Positions 25,651-34,165 of a DNA stretch of 64,000 nt are shown here, in pieces. The position numbers and the translations under genes were made by a program. Position 1 is the stretch's first letter, and every line of letters begins with the position of its first letter. The notes below the pieces were generated by a model. It did not search any database. It had not been told where the DNA came from and worked only from the letters and a program-made list of their open reading frames with translations. The DNA lies in NCBI GenBank assembly GCA_002428985.1, contig DIYL01000015.1, positions 1 through 64,000 of the forward strand. The letters run 5' to 3'. This stretch comes from Anaerolineales bacterium UBA6055. GTDB lineage: Bacteria > Chloroflexota > Anaerolineae > Aggregatilineales > Phototrophicaceae.

Positions 25651-27669
25651 TTAGCCCGGTAACATAACAGGCTCAACACCCATATATTTCTTAAACCATC
25701 CAAGGATCCGATGCTGACGCTCGATGCGATTACCCGGACGGCCACCTCGCGACAAGCCATGACTCTCGCCCTCAAAGATGACCAATTCAACGGGTTTACC
25801 ACGCCAGCGCAGTGCCGCGAACATTTGCTCAGCCTGCTCCAATGCACACCGATAATCTTCATCACTGTGAATAATCAATAGTGGTGTGTTGATATTGTCA
25901 ATATAAGCGACAGGGGATTGTTTCCAACTACTTTGTAAATCTCGCCACGGATCAGTGCGTGTCTCGCCACCAGTGCATTCCGGTCCAATATCGGATGTAC
26001 CGAAGAAACTAATTTGATTGGTAATTGACCGTTGTGTGACAGCCGCCGCGAAACGATCAGTGTGTCCAATCACCCAATTAGTCATGAAACCGCCACAACT
26101 CCCTCCAGTAACACCCATACGATCACCATCTATATAGGGACGGGATACAAGTTCATCGACACCAAGCATAATTTCTTCGTAGTCTTTACCACCTTGATCA
26201 CCTTCACTCGCTTTTGTCCAAGCTTGACCGTAACCAGCCGTTGTCCCGCGCTGATTAAAATAGGCAACAGCATAACCCGAATTAGCATAGATCTGGAATT
26301 CATGATTGAAGTCCCATGAGAACATAGAGCAATGAACATAGAGGACTAATGGATACCTCTTGTTAGGATCAAAGTTAAGGGGCTTCATCAGCCATGCATG
26401 AACTTTTGCATCATCGACACCCTGATACCAGTAGCTTTCTGGCTCTGCCAGTTGATGATCACGTAGCCATGGATTGAGATCAGTCAATTTCTGAACATCG
26501 CCCTCGCTCCAGAAAAACAATTCCCCTGGATTCGAAGGATCTGCCTGACCATAAGCAACATTGCCACCCACAGCTGGACTATATTCGAAGGTAACACTTT
26601 CGCCACTGACGAGTTTTTCGTACTCACCCGATGTATTGATTCGATAGAGGTTGGTCGCGCCTTGTTCTGTCAGCAAAAAGTAAATCCATTCGTCACCGAC
26701 AGCCCACTTCATTGTGACATTGGCAAGTCCTGCACGTTGGTCGGCAACAGCGTAATTGCCAACCTCTTCATCGATGTCTTCGCCCAGTTTGATTGCTGTC
26801 CCAGCTTCAACATCTGCAAGGTGTGGTTGCCAGAAATTCCGTCGATTAACTGGAGGAGACGTATTGTGTCCTGCAAAGGCAATATATCGATCATCATCAC
26901 CCCACATCGGGCTGACAGCTGTTCCTTGCCAGTCTTTGAGCAGCAATTGTGGTTCACCGTCGGGAAACTGACATGTGAAAATCTGACCATACCCTAGTGG
27001 GACGTTTTGTTCACGAGCCATACCAACAAATGCAATCTGGTTGCCGTTGTTACTCCATCTCGGTGACGAATAATCACATTCGCTGTGTGTGACCTGAACA
27101 AAATCGCCTGTCGTCAGTTCCAGCACCCAGATCTGTGTGAAACGATCATGAACCCAACCCACACCATCTTGCTTGTAACGCAAGCGACGCACGACTTTCA
27201 CCGTTGGTTTGGGTATACCGTCTACGGGTCCTCGGTCCTCAGGTCTCTTGATCTGTGTCCAACGCACACCGACTAGCTTTGTGCCATCGGCTGACCAATC
27301 CAGACGTGAAAGAGGAGCTCCATCAGTTGGATAAATTGTTTCGGTATCATCAGCGAGATTGCGAACATGCACCGAGTCGCCCTCATTGTCACTATAAGTG
27401 TAGGCGAGTTGCATACTATCGCGGCTCCATGCTAGCGATGACACCTGACAGTCGCCGGATGTCAAACGCCGTGCGGAAATACTGGAAAATTCACGGATAT
27501 AGAGATGTGTGATGTAACCATTGGAGTTAGCATCTGGTCTCCGTATCGTATAAGCCACCCGTGATGCATCAGGTGCTAGTGCTATTCCATCAAGCCAACG
27601 AAACTTCATCAAGTCTTCAGGGATCAAACCACGTCGCCGATTTACTGTGTTTTCATAAGTACCATCCAT
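25651..27669 (-). CDS. S9 family serine peptidase (prolyl oligopeptidase / acylaminoacyl-peptidase type)
   Basis: 672 residues from ATG 27669 (GAGG upstream); the longer frame starts with TTG inside the preceding gene. An N-terminal beta-propeller (about 20-380: LAWSRDSMQLAYTY, PRWSNNGNQIAFVG) is followed by an alpha/beta-hydrolase domain with the nucleophile in GGSCGGFMTNW, Asp in HSDEDYRC and His in GESHGLSR. There is no signal peptide, so it probably acts on small peptides inside the cell. In the operon it could release acylated amino acids for the AstE-like deacylases. Confidence 0.92.
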   Translation of the reverse strand: MDGTYENTVNRRRGLIPEDLMKFRWLDGIALAPDASRVAYTIRRPDANSNGYITHLYIREFSSISARRLTSGDCQVSSLAWSRDSMQLAYTYSDNEGDSVHVRNLADDTETIYPTDGAPLSRLDWSADGTKLVGVRWTQIKRPEDRGPVDGIPKPTVKVVRRLRYKQDGVGWVHDRFTQIWVLELTTGDFVQVTHSECDYSSPRWSNNGNQIAFVGMAREQNVPLGYGQIFTCQFPDGEPQLLLKDWQGTAVSPMWGDDDRYIAFAGHNTSPPVNRRNFWQPHLADVEAGTAIKLGEDIDEEVGNYAVADQRAGLANVTMKWAVGDEWIYFLLTEQGATNLYRINTSGEYEKLVSGESVTFEYSPAVGGNVAYGQADPSNPGELFFWSEGDVQKLTDLNPWLRDHQLAEPESYWYQGVDDAKVHAWLMKPLNFDPNKRYPLVLYVHCSMFSWDFNHEFQIYANSGYAVAYFNQRGTTAGYGQAWTKASEGDQGGKDYEEIMLGVDELVSRPYIDGDRMGVTGGSCGGFMTNWVIGHTDRFAAAVTQRSITNQISFFGTSDIGPECTGGETRTDPWRDLQSSWKQSPVAYIDNINTPLLIIHSDEDYRCALEQAEQMFAALRWRGKPVELVIFEGESHGLSRGGRPGNRIERQHRILGWFKKYMGVEPVMLPG

Positions 27670-27703
27670 TAGCACATCCTCAGTATCAAAACCATTTGGG
27701 TGA

Positions 27704-28702
27704 TTATGGAATAAGATTCGTAACGGTCTCTTCAACGACACCAAAGAAGCAGCACCAGTGTCCTTCTATGACAGAAGGTCGTGCACGCATGCCAAAGATC
27801 ACACCTTTTTGAGGTGCTTTAACCTCACCGATGATGTCTCCATAGAGATCATAAACTTGACCAATGAGTGTGCCTTCTTCGATTTCTGTTTCAAATGGTA
27901 GGTCTGGATTACCGACATACATACCTGTTGCCGGCGCCAATAACGGAATCTGATAGCCCATACGCCACGCAGGTTCATATTCAGCATCGCCCTCAATCAT
28001 CCCATAGTGCTTCATCACGTTCAGATAACCCTGTGCCAGATCATCTGCAATTTCGTGGAAGTCACTCGTCAATGTACGACAATTGCCACCAAGTTCAACT
28101 GTGATGCCACCTTTATCAAGTGCGCCGATCTGCGAGCTTGGGTTTCCTCCACCTGTACCACTGCGGAATACTAAATCCCAATTTTTGCCCATCGCCGCAG
28201 CAAGCTCTAAGCTAGGTGGGTTGTCGGATGCAAAAATCATATGCGCAAGATAGGAGTGTTCCCCACCAGAGTGAATTGCAATCTGTAGGTCACACTTGTC
28301 TTTCATCGCTTGCCAGTGTGCATATGCGACACGTTCGGTTGGATACCCGTTTTCTTTGCCAGGATAGAGTCGGTTCATATCATATGCAAATGTATCGAGT
28401 GGATCACCACGTGTTCCTGCTGTAAATGCAGAAACGTTCATAACTGGTACAGCGACAACCGTTCCACTGAGGCTCTGTGCATCAACGTGTTCTATTGCTT
28501 TAAATATCGAAAACGGGCCTTCGGGTTCATCACCATGTGTCGCACCGTTTAACCATAAGATTGGTCCATCATTGACGCCGTGATAAACAATAATAGGAAT
28601 CTCGCGAGGGCGACCAAACATGTCTCCCATAATAGGGATTCCACCACGTTTAACCTCACCGGGTTGAGCCGTTACATTGCCAATTGTGATTGCCTCAGGC
28701 AT
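27704..28702 (-). CDS. Succinylglutamate desuccinylase/aspartoacylase family enzyme (paralogue C)
   Basis: 332 residues. Zinc ligands His56 and Glu59 (ATHGDE), the His of AIHSGG and the catalytic Glu of VELGGN are all present, so this copy looks active. AAGGAGACACT precedes the ATG. It lies between the Ldh-type dehydrogenase and S9 genes. The three paralogues differ widely, suggesting old duplication and different substrates rather than recent copying. Confidence 0.9.
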   Translation of the reverse strand: MPEAITIGNVTAQPGEVKRGGIPIMGDMFGRPREIPIIVYHGVNDGPILWLNGATHGDEPEGPFSIFKAIEHVDAQSLSGTVVAVPVMNVSAFTAGTRGDPLDTFAYDMNRLYPGKENGYPTERVAYAHWQAMKDKCDLQIAIHSGGEHSYLAHMIFASDNPPSLELAAAMGKNWDLVFRSGTGGGNPSSQIGALDKGGITVELGGNCRTLTSDFHEIADDLAQGYLNVMKHYGMIEGDAEYEPAWRMGYQIPLLAPATGMYVGNPDLPFETEIEEGTLIGQVYDLYGDIIGEVKAPQKGVIFGMRARPSVIEGHWCCFFGVVEETVTNLIP

Positions 28703-28728
28703 AGTGTCTCCTTAAATTTGAGTCGTGT

Positions 28729-29796
28729 TTATAGTGTAAATTGAATGCCAACATCGTCTGCTAGCGTTTTTAGGGTCTCTACTGTTTTTTGTGACACCGG
28801 AATGCCTGATTCTTGACGCGCTGTCATGCGTTCAAATTCAACTTCTCCCGGAAGAATTACAGGTTTATCAGGGTCTATTGGGTCTGCACCTTTAACTTCG
28901 GCAACAAGTTGCTCCAACCGTGTATCGAAGTCATCGATGGTGATCAAAGCTTGTGGCTCAATGGCAATCATTAGGTGACCAACATCGAAGTTCTGATCAT
29001 CTTGGAAGACGTTTAAACCGAATAGCGCGCCAGTCATAACGCCTGCTAACACATCGGTGATCAGACTCATGCCATACCCTTTGTATTCACCAATCGGTAA
29101 CAAAGGACCAGCCATCGCGGCAGAAGGATCTGTTGTGACCTGCCCATCAGGTGTTAGTGCCCAATTATCCGGCATTTCACGCCCTTCGCGCTCATACCAC
29201 ATCATCATGCCTTTACCAGACATCGTGAGTGCCATGTCTAATACGATGGCATGATTATCTTTACGTGGAATAGCAATTCCCCATGGGTTTGTACCTAAGA
29301 CAACCTTTGCAGATCCCCATGGCGCCATTTCAGCCTTCGCATTGGTGAATGACCAACCAATCAATCCTTCTTTTGCGGCTGTCATCGCATGATAGCCAGC
29401 GATTCCGAAATGATTGCTGTGTCGAACACCGACCATGGCGATACCCGTCGTTTTTGCTTTTTCTACTGCTTTGGACATTGCGCGTGATGCCGCTACATAT
29501 CCAAATCCTTTAGCTGCATCTAGAAGCGCATATGATGGTCCGTCTTTGAGCCATTCCATCGGCGCAGACGGAATGATTCCACCATTCTTTACCCGTCGGT
29601 GATAACGAAATAGTTTTTCTAGTCCTTGCCCCTGTCCGGGATGCCACCATTGCGAGGCTGTCATCAGTCCATCGCTGATGATTTCTGCTTCTTCCTCACT
29701 TGCACCAAGTGCCTTCATAAAATTGGAGGCGAACGATTTCAGTGTGTCTAGTGAATAATGGTTAATAAGTGTTGGATCATTAATTTCATATGCCAT
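28729..29796 (-). CDS. Ldh/malate-sulfolactate family NAD(P)-dependent oxidoreductase
   Basis: 355 residues of the type-2 malate/L-lactate dehydrogenase family. The catalytic-His block HSNHFGIAGYHAM is intact, and GTNPWGIAIPR and LDMALT follow as usual. Members reduce or oxidise 2-hydroxy acids, ureidoglycolate or cyclic imines such as piperideine-2-carboxylate. The last activity would fit a cluster with aminotransferases and an OCD-family protein. The gene lies between a D-hydroxyacid dehydrogenase and AstE paralogue C. Confidence 0.9.
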   Translation of the reverse strand: MAYEINDPTLINHYSLDTLKSFASNFMKALGASEEEAEIISDGLMTASQWWHPGQGQGLEKLFRYHRRVKNGGIIPSAPMEWLKDGPSYALLDAAKGFGYVAASRAMSKAVEKAKTTGIAMVGVRHSNHFGIAGYHAMTAAKEGLIGWSFTNAKAEMAPWGSAKVVLGTNPWGIAIPRKDNHAIVLDMALTMSGKGMMMWYEREGREMPDNWALTPDGQVTTDPSAAMAGPLLPIGEYKGYGMSLITDVLAGVMTGALFGLNVFQDDQNFDVGHLMIAIEPQALITIDDFDTRLEQLVAEVKGADPIDPDKPVILPGEVEFERMTARQESGIPVSQKTVETLKTLADDVGIQFTL

Positions 29797-29882
29797 CGTG
29801 ATGACTTTCTATCATTTACATAAAATTACAGCACTCTTGTTTTCACGTGAGTTACTTATAACAACAATTGTTCTGCTCTAAA

Positions 29883-30905
29883 CTAGCTAACATCAACTTT
29901 AGGCTTGGCTCCAGAAAGAATGCTTTTGGCTTCTTCTAATACCGCTGTCAACTCAATCGTTCGATTTGTACCAGAGCCACCGCCAATATGCGGTGTGAGG
30001 ATGACATTGTCCATTGTGCAGAGCGGGCTATCTTCATGTAGTGGCTCGTATGTGAATACATCTAAACCTGCACCAGCAATACGGTTTGATTTGAGAGCAT
30101 CAATCATGGCATCTTCGTCAATAATGCCACCTCGTGCGATATTGATGATAAACGCGGATTCTTTCATCAATGCGATTTGCTCTGCACCAATCATCCGTTC
30201 AGTTTCCGGTGTATGTGGTGTTGCAATACATACGTAGTCACTTTCACTTAGGAGTGTATCCAAATCGGCATAGCTAGCATCGAACCGATCTTCAAGTTCT
30301 GGGGAAAGCGGTGTACGTTTATAATACAAATTACGCATCCCCATCACACTCGTACGACGGGCAAGCTCACAGCCAATCTCGCCCATACCAATGATGCCTA
30401 GCGTTTTTTCAGTAACTTCGTGTACGCGCATATTTTTCATCCAATGGAACGCCATCTTCCATTGCGCTGTGATTTCTGGTTTTATTCCGCGGTAGCGATA
30501 TGCACCGGCAGCAACACTTTCATGTGATGCAAGCAAATCTTTGCTGAGCGACATGATAAATGTAAGTGCCAACTCCGCCACACAATTCGGTCCTTTTCGA
30601 GGTACGCAAGCGATGGTTATATCGCGCAAGCGAGCAGTTTCCACATCTATGTTGTGATAACTACGCCCCAACTTTAGGATCGTTTGCACATTGGTGAGTT
30701 TTGCCAGTAGTTCTTCATCAACTCTGGTTGTCTGCGCAATTAGGATATCAACTTCACTTGATGCAAGTTGTTTGGCATCGGTTGTGTCATCAGCATACAG
30801 CAGAGTGAAATCTACGAATTCCGCCGCAAGTGCTTCAGCCGTCGCAGCATATTCCGCATCAGCGATTAAAATTGTTGTGGTGCTATTGCTTACAGCATCC
30901 ATCAT
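29883..30905 (-). CDS. D-2-hydroxyacid dehydrogenase family protein
   Basis: 340 residues from the tandem ATGs at 30905/30902, which GGGAG precedes; the longer frame would overlap the upstream aminotransferase. The NAD-binding motif is GIIGMGEIGCELARR, the catalytic Arg lies in INIARGGIIDEDA, Glu in AGLDVFTYEPL and His in LTPHIGGGSG. Substrates of this family are 2-hydroxy or 2-keto acids, for example phosphoglycerate or glyoxylate. It would act on the keto acid released by the neighbouring aminotransferase. Confidence 0.92.
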   Translation of the reverse strand: MMDAVSNSTTTILIADAEYAATAEALAAEFVDFTLLYADDTTDAKQLASSEVDILIAQTTRVDEELLAKLTNVQTILKLGRSYHNIDVETARLRDITIACVPRKGPNCVAELALTFIMSLSKDLLASHESVAAGAYRYRGIKPEITAQWKMAFHWMKNMRVHEVTEKTLGIIGMGEIGCELARRTSVMGMRNLYYKRTPLSPELEDRFDASYADLDTLLSESDYVCIATPHTPETERMIGAEQIALMKESAFIINIARGGIIDEDAMIDALKSNRIAGAGLDVFTYEPLHEDSPLCTMDNVILTPHIGGGSGTNRTIELTAVLEEAKSILSGAKPKVDVS

Positions 30906-30912
30906 TGTCTCC

Positions 30913-32073
30913 CTATTGCGTGTCCGCCATAATACTTTCCATGGCAAGTTTCATACGTTCCAAGCCCTCTTTGAGCTTGTCTTCCGGTTGCAAAAAGGTC
31001 ATACGCAGATAATCCTTACGATCCTTGGAGAACGCTGCACCCGGATAAGCGAGAACATGTTGTTCTGTAAGCATTCTTTGAGCAACTTCCGCACTACCCA
31101 AGCCTGTAAAACCAATATCGGCAAAGACAAATTGTCCACCCTGTGGCACACCATATTTCATGCCCATTTCATCAAGTGCATCAATGACCATACGCCGACG
31201 TTGTCGATAAGCCTCTGCCATCATTTCCACTGGCTCTTGCGGACCAGTGAGTGCGGCAATCCCTGCATATTGCGAGATGATTGATGTGCCACCACTTATT
31301 GCCGCCTTGAGATCTTTAACACGCGCCATTAAATCCGCTGGTCCAACAATCCATCCCAAACGCCATCCCGTCATTGAGTATGCTTTTGACAATGCGTTGA
31401 GGGTTAATGTACGTTCTTTACCGCCCGGTAAAGATGCTGGGCTAACATGTTCGAAGTCGTCATAGACGAATAGGTCATAAATGTCGTCAGCAATAATGAT
31501 CAGGTCATGTTCTTGTGCAATCGCCAGCATCGCGTTCATATCTTCTGGCGAAATCACATTCGCCGATGGGTTGTTCGGTGATACAAGCAACATCGCTCTC
31601 GTCTTATCAGTCACTGCCTTACGTACATCTTCAGGATCTGCACGGAACGCATTTTCTGGGAATGTTTGGATATCAACTTTTTTACCACCTACAAAATCAA
31701 CAGCGTCTTTATAGGTGTTGTAATTAGGCTCTGGGATGATAATCTCATCACCGGGAGACATGGCCGCTACAATCATCAGGAAGAGTGCTTCTTGCCCGCC
31801 ATTTGTTACGACCACTTCGGTCTCTGGGTCAACATCAATATTATTGATGCGCTTTACACGGTCTGCGATTGCCTCACGCAGGGGCAAAATACCTTCAGGA
31901 GGTGTATACTCGGAGTGATTGTTCACCATAGCATCTTTTGCTGCTTCGACAATATGTTCTGGGGTATCAAAATCTGGATCACCGCGCCCCATAATAATTG
32001 CGTCGTCGTAGGTGCGTGCCTCACCTATCAATTTATATAGTAATGCGGTTCCTTCTAATTTCTTTTCTGTCAT
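30913..32073 (-). CDS. Class I/II PLP aminotransferase (intact)
   Basis: 386 residues, fold type I. The PLP lysine is in LSKAYSMTGWRLGW, with NGGQEALFL, SPNNPSAN, ADDIYDLF and the substrate-carboxylate Arg in YLRMTF all present, as in aspartate aminotransferase-like enzymes. AAGGAAATC precedes the ATG. It lies 20 bases after a related gene lacking the lysine, and seven bases before the hydroxyacid dehydrogenase gene. It likely removes the amino group of the catabolised compound. Confidence 0.94.
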   Translation of the reverse strand: MTEKKLEGTALLYKLIGEARTYDDAIIMGRGDPDFDTPEHIVEAAKDAMVNNHSEYTPPEGILPLREAIADRVKRINNIDVDPETEVVVTNGGQEALFLMIVAAMSPGDEIIIPEPNYNTYKDAVDFVGGKKVDIQTFPENAFRADPEDVRKAVTDKTRAMLLVSPNNPSANVISPEDMNAMLAIAQEHDLIIIADDIYDLFVYDDFEHVSPASLPGGKERTLTLNALSKAYSMTGWRLGWIVGPADLMARVKDLKAAISGGTSIISQYAGIAALTGPQEPVEMMAEAYRQRRRMVIDALDEMGMKYGVPQGGQFVFADIGFTGLGSAEVAQRMLTEQHVLAYPGAAFSKDRKDYLRMTFLQPEDKLKEGLERMKLAMESIMADTQ

Positions 32074-32093
32074 GTCGATTTCCTTCTAGTTTC

Positions 32094-33209
32094 TCAGTTA
32101 ATCTGCTGGATGACTTGTTCGGTAGACGTACCGACATTCACACGAATGACATCAGGTGCACCAAAAAGTGAACCATCTGCCACATCAAATCCAGACGCGC
32201 TCAAACGCTCCATGATTTTTGCCTTATCAAGCCCAGCGAGGTTCACTGCCATAATATTGACCACACTTCCACCAATCACCGTCAAATTGACAGAGCTTGC
32301 CAACTCAGTGAGTGAACCCTTAATGTCAGTCAATTTTTGAACCTGTTGTGCATGTGATGCAGCGTATAATTTACTCGCTTCAAGTGCAGCATATTGGGTT
32401 GCAGTGCTTGTACAAATTGCCATGATTTGTTTTTGGGACTGCATTGATGGAACCCAAGCTTCAGGTGCAGCAATATATCCAATAAACCAGCTCGCTAATC
32501 CCATGCCGGGCCACGCTTCGCCGATCGTTGCAGTCCAATTAGTACTCGCATCAAAAGAGGCAATTGATGTGTAGTCACCATCTGCTATCCATGTAGATAA
32601 TCCTTGATCCCAGATAATACCAACATCGTTAGCTTCAGCGAGTTCACTGATCTGACGGACTTTATCAGAGGAATAAACTGCACCTGTCAAACGTGATGGG
32701 GACTCTAGATAAAGCAAACGACATCCCGAGTCAATTGCTGATGAGATGCTTTCTACCGATGCTAGAGCACCATTTTCTAGGTCAACAGGTAGCGCAATAA
32801 TATTACGGGCACGGACACCTAATGTCTTGGTGACACCTGGGTGTACAACCTCTGGCACCGCGATACTATCGTACTGTTCACTAATTTTTTGAATTGTCAA
32901 AAACCGAGATTCTTGTAGTCCTGCCGTCACAATAATATTTGCATCTGCATATTGTGATCCGGTCTCTGCGTTAAGATATTCTGACACCGCTTCACGCAAT
33001 TCTGGGATACCGGGTACGGGTACATAATGAGTATGACCCGCTTCAAGAGCTTCAGATGCACCAGCAATAATCTGCTCATCAAGCGGACTAATCATTTCAT
33101 CTGCGGCAAGGTCTGTTTCACCCTGCATAACTTGTGATAGTAATGGGGTATTTAATGAAGAATTATCCTGATGTTGTGATAGGATTCTATTTTTTGTATC
33201 AGAGTTCAC
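32094..33209 (-). CDS. Aminotransferase-fold protein lacking the PLP lysine
   Basis: 371 residues from GTG 33209 (GGAGGAG upstream). The overall class I/II fold is visible (PVPGIPELREAVSEYL, VTAGLQESRFL, LLYLESPSRLTG), but the segment that should read Ser-Lys-x-x-x-x-Gly-x-Arg is GEAWPGMGLASWF. The Schiff-base lysine (near residue 231) is thus Glu, and the phosphate Arg is Ala. The C-terminal Arg (DVIRVNVG) remains. It cannot be an ordinary transaminase; a sensor, a partner of the intact enzyme downstream, or a new activity are options. It follows the GntR gene. Confidence 0.8.
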   Translation of the reverse strand: MNSDTKNRILSQHQDNSSLNTPLLSQVMQGETDLAADEMISPLDEQIIAGASEALEAGHTHYVPVPGIPELREAVSEYLNAETGSQYADANIIVTAGLQESRFLTIQKISEQYDSIAVPEVVHPGVTKTLGVRARNIIALPVDLENGALASVESISSAIDSGCRLLYLESPSRLTGAVYSSDKVRQISELAEANDVGIIWDQGLSTWIADGDYTSIASFDASTNWTATIGEAWPGMGLASWFIGYIAAPEAWVPSMQSQKQIMAICTSTATQYAALEASKLYAASHAQQVQKLTDIKGSLTELASSVNLTVIGGSVVNIMAVNLAGLDKAKIMERLSASGFDVADGSLFGAPDVIRVNVGTSTEQVIQQIN

Positions 33210-33260
33210 TGATCTGTCTCCTCCAATTAATCGAGAAAATAGTAAATAAGAGATAATTTC

Positions 33261-33926
33261 TCACTCGGTATTGTCATCAATCCAAGTATCTGTGGTGACA
33301 TCTGCAACAAAAACGACATGCGCATTGAGCAGTTCGATAGCCTTTTCTACATCTTGATTTTCGATTACTTGTGTAATTTCTATATGGTTTCTAGCAATTT
33401 GGGGCAAGTCTCCCTTTGTCTGGTTGCGCAATGCCATTACTTGCTGAACACGCTGAGAGACTGTATTCCATAGGTTCGCCAGTAGCATATTACCACTATG
33501 CTTAATAACAGCATCATGAAACTTACGGTCGCTTAAATTAACTTCAGTCAGACTATCGGCTTCGGCCGCTGACTTCATTTCACCACAGATCTTATACAAA
33601 TCGGCAACAGCTTCTTGAACGTTATCCGAAGAGATCACTTCACGAATTGCGAATGCCTCTAACATAAGACGAACTTTGAAAAGATCTTCTATATCCTTCT
33701 TGGTAAATCGCTTGACTGTAGGAACATGATAAGCAACTGTTTCTACAAGTCCTTCTGCACTCAAAGCATGAATTGCATCTCTTAGTGTAGCCTGACTCAC
33801 TCCAATTTGGCTGGACAACTCGGTACTTGCAAGTGGCTGACCAGGTTTTAGCTCTCCGTTTACAATAGCTGTTCTCAACATATTTATCACACGTTCACGT
33901 AGTGACTTAGTTTCAATCGATTGCAT
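33261..33926 (-). CDS. GntR-family transcriptional regulator, FCD (FadR/VanR) subfamily
   Basis: 221 residues. The N-terminal winged helix (about 5-70) has LASTELSSQIGVSQATLRDAI (core GVSQATLRDAI) and EGLVET. The all-helical FCD ligand domain carries the metal-type residues in LSDRKFHDAVIKHSGN, ARNHIEIT and LNAHVVF. FCD regulators usually bind the substrate of the operon they head. It is the first gene of the minus-strand catabolic run and faces the transporter genes, and a palindrome lies just upstream. Confidence 0.93.
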   Translation of the reverse strand: MQSIETKSLRERVINMLRTAIVNGELKPGQPLASTELSSQIGVSQATLRDAIHALSAEGLVETVAYHVPTVKRFTKKDIEDLFKVRLMLEAFAIREVISSDNVQEAVADLYKICGEMKSAAEADSLTEVNLSDRKFHDAVIKHSGNMLLANLWNTVSQRVQQVMALRNQTKGDLPQIARNHIEITQVIENQDVEKAIELLNAHVVFVADVTTDTWIDDNTE

Positions 33927-33951
33927 AGACCAACTCTAGAATTATTTGCAA

Positions 33952-33980
33952 ATATATTGTCAATCCGTATAATCAGTCAA
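33952..33980 (-). promoter_or_regulatory. Candidate promoter of the GntR-led operon
   Basis: On the minus strand TTGACT (33980-33975) and ATATAT (33957-33952) are 17 bases apart, about 25 bases before the GntR ATG. The -10 is only moderate. Confidence 0.5.
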
Positions 33981-33981
33981 G

Positions 33982-33993
33982 ATTGTCGACAAT
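33982..33993. promoter_or_regulatory. Perfect palindrome ATTGTCGACAAT, candidate GntR/FCD operator
   Basis: A 12-base palindrome of the GTNNAC class bound by many FCD regulators lies one base from the -35 box and between divergent operons. A half site ATTGTC recurs at 33956-33961 in the promoter spacer, consistent with autoregulation. Confidence 0.65.
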
Positions 33994-34165
33994 TGTTTCT
34001 CTTTTATCATTAAGCAAGAAAATACTACATTTAATTGAACGACGTCAAATATTTTGTTATATTTACACAATTTTTATCCATATTTTTTGGCGTAATACAA
34101 TAAAATCATCAATTTAACCCGTTAATGTTAGTTGCAAACCGGATGTTCAGACGAGTAGGTGGATA

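Noticed and set aside
30691..31284. 197-codon plus-strand frame
   Set aside because: It is antisense to the hydroxyacid dehydrogenase and aminotransferase genes, both of which have intact motifs.
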